From positions 1-36,000 of the forward strand of contig CAUYUJ010022048.1 of NCBI GenBank assembly GCA_963575745.1: DNA of 36,000 nucleotides. Direction: 5' to 3'. Position 1 is the stretch's first letter, and each line of letters starts with the position of its first letter. Positions 8,416 to 16,275 of this stretch are shown here, piece by piece. The notes beneath the pieces are model-generated. The model did no database searches. It saw only the letters and a list, made by a program, of their open reading frames with translations, and was not told where the DNA came from. Position numbers and translations under genes: made by a program. The stretch comes from Prorocentrum cordatum (taxonomy: Eukaryota > Sar > Dinophyceae > Prorocentrales > Prorocentraceae).

Positions 8416-8565
8416 ATGGCCCCCAAGAAGGAACCCAAGAAGCCAGCAGCCAAGACCAAGCCGACGAGGATGAGCCCCGATCGCGCCAAAGAGGTGGCAC
8501 GTTTGAAAAGGAAGGCCAACAGTGAGCACGAGAATGCGCTGCAGCGCCTCAGGATATACTGTGGG
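8416..8565 (+). CDS. Candidate first coding exon, basic Lys-rich N-terminus
   Basis: ATG at 8416 opens a frame reading MAPKKEPKKPAAKTKPTRM, then SPDRAKEVARLKRKANSE, then HENALQRLRIYCG. The Lys/Pro/Ala-rich start resembles the flexible tails of chromatin-associated or nucleolar proteins; the rest is a charged helix. The start is chosen because the upstream in-frame residues (Gly/Ser-rich) are less convincing. The frame stays open to 8760 but loses protein-like character after 8565, where GTCCCA could be a donor. The next block in another frame at 8639 continues a similar basic helix, suggesting a 73-nt intron. This would be the first exon of the gene ending at 11028. Confidence 0.55.
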
Positions 8566-8638
8566 GTCCCAAACACAAGCGCAATGAAACATGATGGAGA
8601 GGAGGGAGGGGTGCGTCTGTTTCCACGTGCGTTCCAAG

Positions 8639-8758
8639 AGGAACCAGATCAAGAAGAAAAGGCCAGAGCTGAAAAAGGAGTTCGACGGGCTGAACAGGGA
8701 TCAGAAAATGAAATGGAAGTTCATCTGGGAGCGCGATGGCCCCCGTCTCAGAGAGCTT
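8639..8758 (+). CDS. Candidate exon, basic helical block
   Basis: Frame 2 reads RNQIKKKRPELKKEFDGLN, then RDQKMKWKFIWERDGPRLREL, followed two codons later by TAG. Spacing of aromatic and basic residues (EFDGL, KMKWKFIWERDG) is strongly protein-like, somewhat like an HMG-box helix, though I do not claim that fold. A likely acceptor is TTCCAAG|AGG. At the right end, CTTAG|GTCTC (8756-8765) matches AG|GT donors. An AGG triplet occurs at both the donor (8759-8761) and a possible acceptor (8787-8789), as expected for dinoflagellate introns with repeated boundaries. Confidence 0.55.
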
Positions 8759-8788
8759 AGGTCTCGATAGGAATGAAATCCCGATCAG

Positions 8789-8824
8789 GCGCAGATCCGC
8801 GAGGCGAGGGAAATGAACGCAAGG
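8789..8824 (+). CDS. Candidate small exon AQIREAREMNAR
   Basis: Frame 2 after CGATCAG (ends 8788) reads AQIREAREMNARK. A donor could be AAG|GAAATG at 8823, a GA-type donor, which is a non-canonical form known in dinoflagellates. The joining phase to the previous block is not resolved: the simplest AG|GT to AG|G join gives a frame that ends in TGA after nine codons. Confidence 0.3.
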
Positions 8825-8924
8825 AAATGTGATGAGCACAAACACACATGCGTTCTGTGGATTCACACTCGATCTCGCGGCCATACCCTTTCGCCCTGCG
8901 AATCTCGCACCATGGCTTGCCGAG

Positions 8925-9226
8925 GTCATTTCGACAACATCGACAGCCTCAAAACCGAATCCCGTGAGAACAACTCCCGCAATTTGATGGAGAAACGTTG
9001 GCGCACGTTCGATGACCTTCTCAAAGACTTCGGCTGGACGGAATCCAACAAGGATAGTCAATATGGTCAGCGAGCGTACGCACGTGCTGAGAGCGTGGTG
9101 GCATACTGCAAAAAGATGAAGGGGTGCACTTCCACGGACGTTCAGACTGGTGAGCAGACGTACCGTCGTTATGAGAGTTGGGACCAGGAGGAGCAGGACT
9201 CGCGTTGGACGAACGCAACTTCAGCC
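8925..9226 (+). CDS. Candidate exon, conserved-looking helical domain
   Basis: Frame 2 reads HFDNIDSLKTESRENNSRN, LMEKRWRTFDDLLKDFGW, TESNKDSQYGQRAYARAES, VVAYCKKMKGCTSTDVQTG and EQTYRRYESWDQEEQDSRW. It is rich in Trp, Tyr and Phe and has no low complexity, which makes it the strongest coding signal in the left third of the window. The left boundary is probably GCCGAG|GTCATT. The frame runs open into a (CATG)n repeat, where coding probably stops near TNATS. The domain is not one I can name; similar uncharacterised proteins may exist in dinoflagellate transcriptomes. Confidence 0.65.
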
Positions 9227-9358
9227 ATACACTCATGCATGCATGCGCGCACCATGCATGCATCGATGGACAAAATCATCCATCCACCGATGCATGCATG
9301 CATGCATGCATGCATGCATGTACGCACGCCTCATGACACTTCTCCCCCCCCGCCCCAG
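9227..9358 (+). other. Probable intron containing (CATG)n repeat
   Basis: GCATGCATG repeats (notably 9290-9320) followed by CTTCTCCCCCCCCGCCCCAG, a textbook polypyrimidine tract and acceptor ending at 9358. The stretch happens to be open in the coding frame (His/Met/Cys-rich), so read-through cannot be excluded from sequence alone. Confidence 0.55.
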
Positions 9359-9586
9359 AACCACTTGCAGCGGATCGCTACGGTTGTCAAGCGCGACAAC
9401 ATCCCGATCGCCGAGGCCCGTGCTGCTCTCGACTCGCTCGGCGAGGCCAGTACTACTGCGAAGAAGCGAGGGGCTCTCAGGAGGGAGGAAGAGGAGGAGG
9501 AGAAGAAGGAGGAGGACAAGGAGGAGGAGGAGGTGGATCGAGGAGGCGGAGGTGGAATGAGGAGCTCTCGAGCGACAATAACCTGA
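9359..9586 (+). CDS. Candidate exon ending in Glu/Lys-rich repeat
   Basis: After the acceptor the frame reads NHLQRIATVVKRDNIPIAE, ARAALDSLGEASTTAKKRG and ALRREEEEEEKKEED, then a Glu/Gly-rich GGA tract to a TGA at 9584-9586. The first 38 residues are clearly protein-like. The acidic tail may be genuine or may be an intron starting near 9480; no clean donor is identified. Confidence 0.55.
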   Translation, partial: NHLQRIATVVKRDNIPIAEARAALDSLGEASTTAKKRGALRREEEEEEKKEEDKEEEEVDRGGGGGMRSSRATIT

Positions 9587-9792
9587 TGAGGGGGAGGAGG
9601 GGGAGGAGGAGGAGGAGGACAAGGAGGATGAGGAGGAGGAGGAGGACCGCTCACGAGGGGCAGTAAGCTCCCACCCCTACCCCACACCTCCTCCTCCTCA
9701 CGCTCTGACTCCCTCCTGCTCCCACTCCTCCACCTCCTCGTGCCATCCTACTCCTCCTCCTCCTCCTCCTCCTCCGCCTTTAGCTCCTTAAG
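9587..9792 (+). repeat. GGA-rich then TCC-rich stretch, probable intron
   Basis: (GGA)n on the left (9590-9660) and its complement-like (TCC)n on the right (9690-9780); these two arms could pair. It ends in CGCCTTTAGCTCCTTAAG, a plausible acceptor at 9792. Confidence 0.6.
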
Positions 9793-9882
9793 GGCCGTGG
9801 CCGCCGCGAGCGCTCGCGTTCGAACTCGTCCGACTCCACCTACGAGTCGAGCAGTGCGACGTCGAAGGAGCACCCTACATAA
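9793..9882 (+). CDS. Candidate exon, Arg/Ser-rich
   Basis: Frame 1 after CTTAAG|G reads GRGRRERSRSNSSDSTYES, then SSATSKEHPT and TAA at 9880-9882. The RS-rich, low-hydrophobic composition resembles disordered regulatory tails. If the gene continues to 11028, a donor must lie before the TAA, for example after ACGTCGAAG (9867). Confidence 0.45.
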   Translation, partial: GRGRRERSRSNSSDSTYESSSATSKEHPT

Positions 9883-9971
9883 TGAAACCATCCGCGCACG
9901 ATTCCAAACCTAAGTAGTTACTATGAAGGTTGGAATCGTGCGCGGGAAACTGCTCGATCGAGGGGGGCCCC

Positions 9972-10180
9972 AGGAGACAACAGGCAAAAAGAAGAAAAAG
10001 TCATCGACTCATGGTACTTCGTCCACGGCGCCGAGCAGTTCTACCAAAATCGGCGGTGGGAAAATCTCTGGCCTGTTCGGTGAGGTGTGCAACCTCTCTG
10101 CGCTTATCTCTGGCCTCTCGGTGGGGGCGGGCAGTGAGAGCAGCAATCACCCTGGGAGCGCGAGCACTAGGACCAGATGA
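9972..10180 (+). CDS. Candidate exon, Lys/Ser/Gly-rich
   Basis: After GGGGGGCCCCAG (ends 9971) frame 2 reads ETTGKKKKKSSTHGTSSTA, PSSSTKIGGGKISGLFGEV and CNLSALISGLSVGAG, then less convincing residues to a TGA at 10178-10180. The frame is also open leftwards to an ATG at 9923. A mixed hydrophobic stretch follows a basic Ser-rich one. No family is recognised. Confidence 0.35.
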
Positions 10181-10322
10181 AGGGAGGATAAGGAGGGGGG
10201 GAGTGCAGGTCATAGACATGCAGGGGCGGCAACGCGACGAGGAGGAGGGAAAGAAGGAGGGGCATGAATGTCAGGAGAAGGGTGATCAAGAAGGTAAGGA
10301 GGAGGGGAGACATCCGCCTCAG

Positions 10323-10480
10323 CCGCCGAGTGGGGGGAGGCGAAAGAGCACTCGTGGCTTCTGCCGTTCGATGAGGAACTCGCGAGCTGCAAGAAGGACC
10401 TCGAGGATGCTTCGAGCACGTTGCGCGGCGTGATCCAGAACAAGTCACCCAGGGAACTTCAAACAACAAATATCAGTTAG
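10323..10480 (+). CDS. Candidate exon, coiled-coil-like block
   Basis: After CATCCGCCTCAG (acceptor-like, ends 10322) frame 2 reads AEWGEAKEHSWLLPFDEELA, SCKKDLEDASSTLRGVIQ and NKSPRELQTTNIS, then TAG at 10478-10480. The Leu/Glu/Lys heptad-like pattern is typical of a soluble helical protein. A donor may lie just after AGGGAACTTCAA. A TAA at 10295-10297 shows the frame cannot extend left without splicing. Confidence 0.5.
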
Positions 10481-10756
10481 ATCGAACGGTTGGTAGCCAT
10501 GAGAAGGCCCAAACACTTGAAGGCCATGGGCATGCATCAGGTCAGTTAGCTCGCGAGCGTCATGTATCCATGCCCCATCGCGAGCTAGGCGACACCTATC
10601 TACGCTAATGGCCTTCGCCATGTTTGGGCATATGAATGCATCGCGCGCGCGAGTGCATAGCCCAGGTCCTCGATGTCCGACTCGGAGTGGGACGGGATCG
10701 AAGAGGTTGTGGCCGAGGCCATCGCAATGCGACTGCATGGCACATCCAATGAGCAA
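10445..10756 (-). CDS. Competing minus-strand ORF, 103 codons
   Basis: The minus strand reads, in part, MAKAISVDRCRLARDGAWIH, DARELTDLMHAHGLQVFGPS and HGYQPFDLTDICCLKFPG. It is protein-like and not low-complexity, and it overlaps plus-strand coding-like sequence at 10665-10760. It may be a fragment of another repeated gene. I do not recognise it and cannot decide between the strands here. Confidence 0.3.
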   Translation of the reverse strand: MLIGCAMQSHCDGLGHNLFDPVPLRVGHRGPGLCTRARDAFICPNMAKAISVDRCRLARDGAWIHDARELTDLMHAHGLQVFGPSHGYQPFDLTDICCLKFPG

Positions 10757-10770
10757 GATAGCAGGGGACC
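10665..10770 (+). CDS. Candidate exon MSDSEWDGIEEVVAEAIAM
   Basis: After GCATAGCCCAG the plus strand reads MSDSEWDGIEEVVAEAIAM, then RLHGTSNEQDSRGP, an acidic helix-like segment. It lies between the block ending near 10465 and the terminal exon at 10951. A minus-strand ORF competes for the same bases. Confidence 0.35.
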
Positions 10771-10950
10771 CATGCAGAGAGATAATGGGTGTTGCCGTTG
10801 GAGGCCTGAGGAGAAGCGAAGGAGGAGGATGAGGATGCGGATCAGTAGGAGGAGGAGGAGAAGGAGGAGGAGAATGGGGAGGAGGAGGGAGGAGGCGGGA
10901 GGAGGGGGAGGAGGAGGAAGATGACGAGGAGAAGCAGGGGGCCCCGACAG
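10771..10950 (+). other. GGA-rich probable intron
   Basis: GGAGGAGGATGAGG-type repeat ending in GGGGGCCCCGACAG at 10950, an acceptor for the final exon. Confidence 0.5.
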
Positions 10951-11028
10951 GCCAAGCGCGTCTGGGCCTTGGTGAGCCCCGTGCTGGAGACCGTCAGCAA
11001 TGCCCAGACAAAGATCAAGAAGGCTTAG
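10951..11028 (+). CDS. Candidate terminal exon of the 8416-11028 gene
   Basis: Frame 1 reads AKRVWALVSPVLETVSNA, then QTKIKKA and TAG at 11026-11028. A clean acceptor precedes it. Helical residues followed by a Lys-rich end match the style of the upstream blocks, so I take it as the C-terminus of the same protein. Assembled from the blocks, the product would be a basic, largely helical, soluble protein with charged disordered insertions; its function is unknown. Confidence 0.5.
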   Translation, partial: AKRVWALVSPVLETVSNAQTKIKKA

Positions 11029-11519
11029 GGCGCGGCTTGGACTTGCTGGGGGTCCGCTTTCATGCCTATAGTCCTCCCCTCGCCCTCCAGTGCTCCCTTT
11101 CCGAGTACCCTCGTCCTTCAGCCTCTAGGTTTCAATGCTCTCCCTCGACCCCTCTCCTCTTGCCTTCTTCCGTACCCCATGCCCTCCTATACCTGGTCCA
11201 CCTCCCCCACCCACTACGCATGCGCCCTGAGCGCACGGCCCCCTCTCGAGTGCGAGCGTTGGCTCGGCGCTGGACTCGCTCGGAGCGATTGCACTAGGCG
11301 GTGCAAGAGAAATGTGAAGACCGATACGAGGCTTGGTATCATTGGCGGTATCCTGCCCCCAGCGTCCTCATCCGCATCCCCTGTCGCGCCCTCCTCACTG
11401 TCCCCGTCCTCATCCCCTCTCGGATCCTCTCGCCCTCGGGAGAGGAGGCAGAGTTGAGGGAGTTGTTGACTGGCGAACCCATCGGTGCCTGTGTCCTTGA
11501 GCCTCTCGGTGAACAAATG
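11029..11519. other. No gene seen
   Basis: C/T-rich complex sequence with short frames on both strands. None has composition or motifs that support coding. Confidence 0.4.
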
Positions 11520-11642
11520 GCAGCTGCTTTGTTTGCCCTGACCTTTGAAGCCATTGCTTAAGCATTTGCGTTGCGTTGCATTTGCCGCTGCTGCTTTGCT
11601 ACTGCATTGAAGCTATTGCTTAAACATTTGCGTTGCGTTGCA
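11520..11642. repeat. Two-copy direct repeat, ~62 bp
   Basis: The string TTGAAGCNATTGCTTAARCA followed by TTTGCGTTGCGTTGCA occurs at 11544-11580 and 11607-11642, with the preceding GCTGCTTTG-like segment also repeated. The copies differ by single transitions. Confidence 0.85.
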
Positions 11643-12004
11643 CTGGTAACGTTAGGTCTCCCACTCACGAATGCAGTGCTGCTGCCATCGATGTCCGTAC
11701 ACATTGGCACGAGGCAACCAAGGCCAGCCGAGCTTCCTGTCTGCGTTCGCCTACAATCAACCCGCACAGTAAGGACGGGCAGCCTTCTCAAGGGTACCCT
11801 TGCACCCTTGTCGGATCCGATCCTCGTTCCATCCTCTTGGCCACTTCCGCGGGCCGCGCCCCGCTCGAAAAGCTTCGACATGGGCGTCCGAGGCACATGC
11901 ATCCTTATCGCGCATCCTTACTATACTGGTTGACTGTGTTGGGTTTGGCGTGGCGCCGATCGCCAGCATGGCTAACAGGGCAGCTGCCATGGGACTGATT
12001 TTCA
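11643..12004. other. Leader region of the transposase-like gene, no clear exon
   Basis: No convincing exon. The right end, GACTGATTTTCAG at 11992-12004, is an acceptor-like sequence immediately before the transposase-like frame, so this stretch may be intron of that gene. Confidence 0.35.
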
Positions 12005-13926
12005 GGAGGCCGCAACGGCCGTGAACGCATCGCCCCCGCCTGGAGGATATGACGATGGGAATGGTTTGCGGACATATCTTTTGAAACGGTGGAAGGCTGG
12101 CAAAATGACATCTCAGGAGGTATGCTCCATAGCTTGGCACAGCATGCAAGCAGGAGCGAAGGGAGTAGGAGACATCGCACTTCGGCCAGACTCGAATCAT
12201 CACACGGAGCACTTGAGAAGGGCCATCGCGGTGCGCAGCAAAGAGAATCTGTTTTCGGCTGAGATCCCTCTCTGGGATGGGACGGCAGAGAAACGCATGC
12301 ACGTAGAATTCCCCTTTTCCCTCCCTCATGAGACCTTCCACCACAGTTATGAATCCAAGCCAGGTGATTTCGATTTGACTGCAGTGCCACGGGACGAGCT
12401 GCCCATTCATTATGCCAATCATGAGGTGACCCGTCGATTTGGACATGAAAGCTTCCCGATCGGTTTTTACAGCGACGGGGTGCCACACACGAAACGAGAT
12501 TCCTTCATAGTATGGTATTGGAACAATTGCGTATCCAATGAGAGGCATTTGATAGCAGCAGTCCGAAAATCGGATTGTTGCCGATGCGGCTGCCGCGGCG
12601 CATGTACTATTGAAAGTATCATGCGAGTAATATGTTGGTCGTTAAACACGTTAGCTTTAGGTATATTCCCAGCTCTGGACCACAACAACGCTCCATTCAA
12701 AAACGAGATACGAGCGGCGAGGCGAGGATTCGAGATAGCATCAGGGCTCCACGGAGCCCTGGTGGAGATGAGCAGATCTCCTAGAATTCCAAACTTCCCT
12801 GGGGTTCCGCCGCTGGGACCACGAGCACACGCCGTGCTTCATGTGCTCCGCTACCAGGGAACAGCTCTTCAGATACCCTCGGACGATAGATTCATGCACA
12901 TGGGTTGATAAAGACGCAGCCGCATATGATGCGATGGTTGCGGCATCAGTTACAAAGGTCACGATTCCTGACAAGCCCATGCTGAGGCGCCTTGTGCAAT
13001 GCATGCGCCACGATGCTGAAATCGGAGGGCACGGCCTATGGACGGCTTTCCCTCCCTTGGGCCTTCGGAAGGGTCACCGTCTCATCCAGGCCGGCGTAGT
13101 GCACGACACACACAAGGTTTTAGATTTAGACGAGAGCGTATTTCCAACGGAATTTACATTTTTTGATTCTTGTAACCAGGTTGGGTTGATGCATGTAGCA
13201 TTGATATTCACAGTACTGGGCTTTAATATTGAAATGCTGGCGCTGGACCTCATGCACATAGTGGACCTCGGCATCAGCCAGCTCCTTGTAGGAGCAGTGC
13301 TGATGCATTTGATCGAGCATAACTTTGCGCTGAGCCGTGCAAGCACTGTTGCAATACGCCGATCGCACAACATCGTTCATCTGAGACGGCGGCTCAAGTC
13401 ATGGTATATCCAGCAGAAGGCAGCACACCCCCGAGGAAGCCAGAGCAGAATTCAAAAATTAACGTTAAAGATGCTCGGTGATGTCAACTGGCCACGTCTT
13501 CATGCGAAGGCAGCGGAGACGAAACATTTGGTCCCCTTTTGCGAAGCCGTGATCAGAGAGAACGCATCGTTGTTCACTAATGGTACGGACGTGTTCTTGC
13601 CACATGCTGTTAGGGAGCTGAATATATTCCATAAGTGCTTGAAGGAGAACACGCGTCGGTTGTCTGACGTCCAGCAGCGCATTCTCGAGACTTCGATGCT
13701 GAAATACTTGGCGTACTGGAAAGCGTGGGGTGGCCATGAAATATTCAAACACCACATGTGCGTACATGTAGTGGCCCGCTCCAGGCGCCAGGGGAATCCC
13801 AAACTGATGTGGACATTTTGTGACGAGTCAGATAATAGAGCCATGGGTGCAGTGGCAAAGTCACTGCACCATGGCAGCACGTTTTACTCCTCGTTCCTCG
13901 AGAAGGTGATTCCCGAGCTTTGCTAG
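12005..13926 (+). pseudogene. Dinoflagellate transposase-like gene, one frameshift
   Basis: Two overlapping frames form one protein-like sequence. The first (12005 to ~12770, frame 3) includes LLKRWKAGKMTSQEVCSIAW, IPIGFYSDGV-like GFYSDGVPHTKRDSFIVWYW and the Cys cluster DCCRCGCRGACT. The second (~12772-13926, frame 1) starts LLEFQTSLGFRRWDHEHTPC, FMCSATREQLF, then carries DLMHIVDLGISQLLVGAV and ends ELC-stop at 13924-13926. The order (SDGV..T..DSF..W, CxCxxxC, GALVEM, Trp-rich Cys pair, D-MH--DLG) matches a highly repeated dinoflagellate protein family that I regard as transposase-like; the D-MH motif recalls Tnp2/CACTA-type transposases. The break falls at GTGGAGATGAGCAGATCTC (12762-12780), where losing or gaining one base changes frame. 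No ATG starts the first frame; a TAA lies at 11973-11975, and splicing at 12004 is plausible. No terminal inverted repeats were identified. Confidence 0.7.
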
Positions 13927-14231
13927 TGATACCATGCAGTTGCCATGTGTGAAAAAACGCCAGGGAAGATGCAATGTGGTGCTAGACGTCAGACAACCGA
14001 GCAGGACAGATGAGCACGGCGGCTGAGGGAGAGGACCGAGGATCGAGGACGAGGGTCCCTCTCTGGAGGCGGGGGAGCAGCGGAGGATTAACATGATATC
14101 GTCTTGCCTCGTTCCTTGTTCTTCGTTTCGTCCCCGTTCTTATGCATCGGCGGAGGCGGACAGGAATTTACGGAGGACCTTCCCACCCCACCACCCCACC
14201 CCTTGGAGGAACGAGAATCCCATAGGCCGAT
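13927..14231. other. 3' flank of the transposase-like gene, no gene seen
   Basis: Complex sequence with GAGGACCGAGGATCGAGGAC purine-rich direct repeats near 14030. No gene is supported. Confidence 0.4.
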
Positions 14232-14390
14232 CGATGTCCAAGATTTCGCGTTTCGAGATGTTCGGCCCTCTCTGAGGCCGCGCTCGATGTACGAGATTTC
14301 GTGTGTCAAAGCGTTCGGACCTCTTTCAACGCCTCGATGTCAGAGGTGTTGGGGTTCGAAATGGTTGGCCCGAATTCTGGTCAATGGCTC
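14232..14390. repeat. Three-copy ~52-bp tandem repeat with FGPL core
   Basis: Units begin CGATGT at 14232, 14285 and 14335 and contain GAGATTTCG followed by TTCGGNCCTCT. The TTCGG-CC core recalls the dyad repeat at 1-540 and 4064-4560, so this may be a diverged third cluster of that family. Confidence 0.65.
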
Positions 14391-14589
14391 TGCGTATATA
14401 CATGTCAATTGTTTTGGATTCCCTCGGACCCGCTCAAAATCAAATTCCTCTCTGAAACTCATCGCGATCGGTCTCAGTTTCGAGCCGCTTCGGATCCAAG
14501 CTTCGAGTCCCCCGTGGGCCGCGGGTACATGCTATGCACACCACGTGCAAGAGCTTCGCGCAGAGCCAGGGGTTCGCACGCACGTGGAC

Positions 14590-15041
14590 CATCCACTCTG
14601 CTCTTCCCACGGGGCCCCTGGGCACCCCTTCCGCAGGAGGCGGGGGGTACCAGGGCGTGGGGTGGGGGGTAGTGCTGGAACGCATGTATATGGTGTATGC
14701 GGCCGTCCTCAACGGCTACGCGAACTCCCTGTACGATGGCCGCGTCTGCGAATCCACTCTGCCCTTCCCACCCCCTGGGCACCCCTTCCGCAGGAGGCGG
14801 GGGATACCAGCGCGTGGGGTGGGGGGGTATGTGCTGGAACGCAGTGCGTGGTGTATACTGCCGTCCTCAACGTCTACCTGTACGATACTGCGAATCCGCT
14901 CTGCCCTTCCCACCCCCTGGGCACCCCTTCCGCAGGAGGCGGGGGATACCAGCGCGTGGGGTGGGGGGGTATGTGCTGGAACGCAGTGTGTATACTGTCG
15001 TCCTCAGCGTTTACGCGAACTCCCTGTGCGATGGCCACGTC
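14590..15041. repeat. Three-copy ~140-160-bp tandem repeat
   Basis: Copies start near 14590, 14754 and 14896. Each carries CACTCTGCCCTTCCCACCCC, GGGCACCCCTTCCGCAGGAG, GATACCAGCGCGTGGGGTGG and a GTGTATAC/GTCCTCAACG end; the first and third also share GCGAACTCCCTGT. Copies 2 and 3 are nearest to each other. Frames across it are open in several phases but look compositional. Confidence 0.85.
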
Positions 15042-15167
15042 CCCGTGCTGTGTTTCGAGGGCTGGCTGTCCAGTGATTTCGCCCTGAGCGTGAACTTCGA
15101 CATGGGTGTGTGGTTGGCCATGGTGGTGTAAGTACACGGAACTACCCCAGGCTGACGGAGGAGAGAG

Positions 15168-15203
<36 letters not shown>

Positions 15204-15702
15204 GGATGAGGAGGAGGAGAACGATTAGCAGGAAGAATGAGGAGAAGAACAAGAGAATCATGAATGAGGAGGAATAACGAGGAGGAGAATGAGACCGAGG
15301 AGACGAAGAAGACCTTGCCGAGGTCGATCGGTCGCCTTTCGCCCCCCCCCCCCCCTCCCCCTCCAAAAAAGAAAAAGCTGCCTATAGGCTGGGCTCGGGG
15401 AAGGGCCTCGAGATCGCCAAGGATTGAGGCGGAAGCTGGGCCAGCCTCGAGCCGTTCATTAATCGGGGGATCGGCGGATCCCCCCGTTGCTTCATTGGAG
15501 GCGCGGCCGCGTCGAAGCGCGCTGGCCTCCTCCTCGCAATGTTTCACTCCTCCCTCCTGTCTGGATCCATGCGCCCGCGCGGGGCAGGCGAGGGCCTCGA
15601 TCGAGAAGGCTGCGCTCGCATCCAGGGTCGGACTTCGAAGCCTTTCCCCTGCTCCCTCGACTCGACAGCCTCGATCACGCTCGAGTTGTAAAGCAGACAA
15701 CT
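15042..15702. other. No gene seen; contains (GAT)n
   Basis: (GAT)n at about 15170-15203, a GAGGAG stretch to 15310 and a C11 run near 15343. The rest is complex GC-rich sequence. The 434-codon minus-strand frame spanning 15011-16315 is composed of His/Ile runs from (GAT)n and Arg/Gly-rich translation of inverted repeats, and is not credible. Confidence 0.5.
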
Positions 15703-15890
15703 TCGGCAGGGCACGGGGGCCATGCGTGCCTCCATGCCTTGAAGCTCTCGCACGTCCCGCCTTGAGGGGCCGAAAGGCTTGATATCGATCGGTCGATCGA
15801 TCGACTGATCGAGATCGCTCGATCGATCGAGCACTCGGTCGATCAACCGATCGATCCATGCCTTTCGGCCCCGCCCCCGTGCCCTGCCGA
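15703..15890. repeat. Large bulged inverted repeat with GATC-rich centre
   Basis: Outer arms TCGGCAGGGCACGGGGGC (15703-15720) and GCCCCCGTGCCCTGCCGA (15873-15890) are exact reverse complements. Inner arms GGGGCCGAAAGGC (15766-15778) and GCCTTTCGGCCCC (15860-15872) also match. The centre (15781-15856) is a run of GATC/CGAT that is self-complementary. The left arm carries an unpaired ~45-base insertion (15721-15765). Confidence 0.9.
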
Positions 15891-15975
15891 GGCTGGCCCC
15901 GCGCGCGGCGCTCGATCCAACCTCTCCCCGTCGATCCAGAGCGGGTGCGGCCGAGGCTCATCCAGTGAGCGGCCC

Positions 15976-16075
15976 AGCCCTGAGAATAGTCAGGGCCGAC
16001 GTCTATGTGTATATATATATATATATATATAGACGTTTCCTTGCGCGGCAGCCCTGAGAATCTGTCAGGGCCGAC
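15976..16075. repeat. Duplicated hairpin flanking a TA-stem hairpin
   Basis: Two near-identical copies of AGCCCTGAGAAT-N-GTCAGGGCCGAC at 15976-16000 and 16050-16075; each can fold (GCCCTGA/TCAGGGC). Between them ACGTCTAT (15999-16006) and ATAGACGT (16029-16036) enclose a (TA)n run, giving a third stem. Confidence 0.85.
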
Positions 16076-16199
16076 CTGCCGACCGTACTGCTCCCGCGGG
16101 AGCGAGCTGCAGGCCCCCAGCCTCTCTCCCTCCTTCGATTGAAACCACCGCCCTCGCCCCACCAACCTCCACATCCTCGCCGTCACCCCTGCACGTGTT

Positions 16200-16275
16200 C
16201 CTATCATAATTTCCTCTCCTTTCCCTTCTCGGACAATTACATAATTTCCTCTCCTTTCCTTTCTCGGCGAATTAG
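16200..16275. repeat. Two-copy ~38-bp tandem duplication
   Basis: CATAATTTCCTCTCCTTTCC followed by YTTCTCGGNNAATTA is present twice in tandem. Confidence 0.85.

Noticed and set aside
11757-12548. A 263-codon minus-strand ORF opposite the transposase-like gene
   Set aside because: It is antisense to the recognised plus-strand frame and shows no motif of its own.
14104-15087. A 327-codon plus-strand ORF
   Set aside because: It runs through two tandem repeats in different phases and repeats PLCPSHPLGTPSAGGGGYQR-like text, a translation of the ~150-bp unit.
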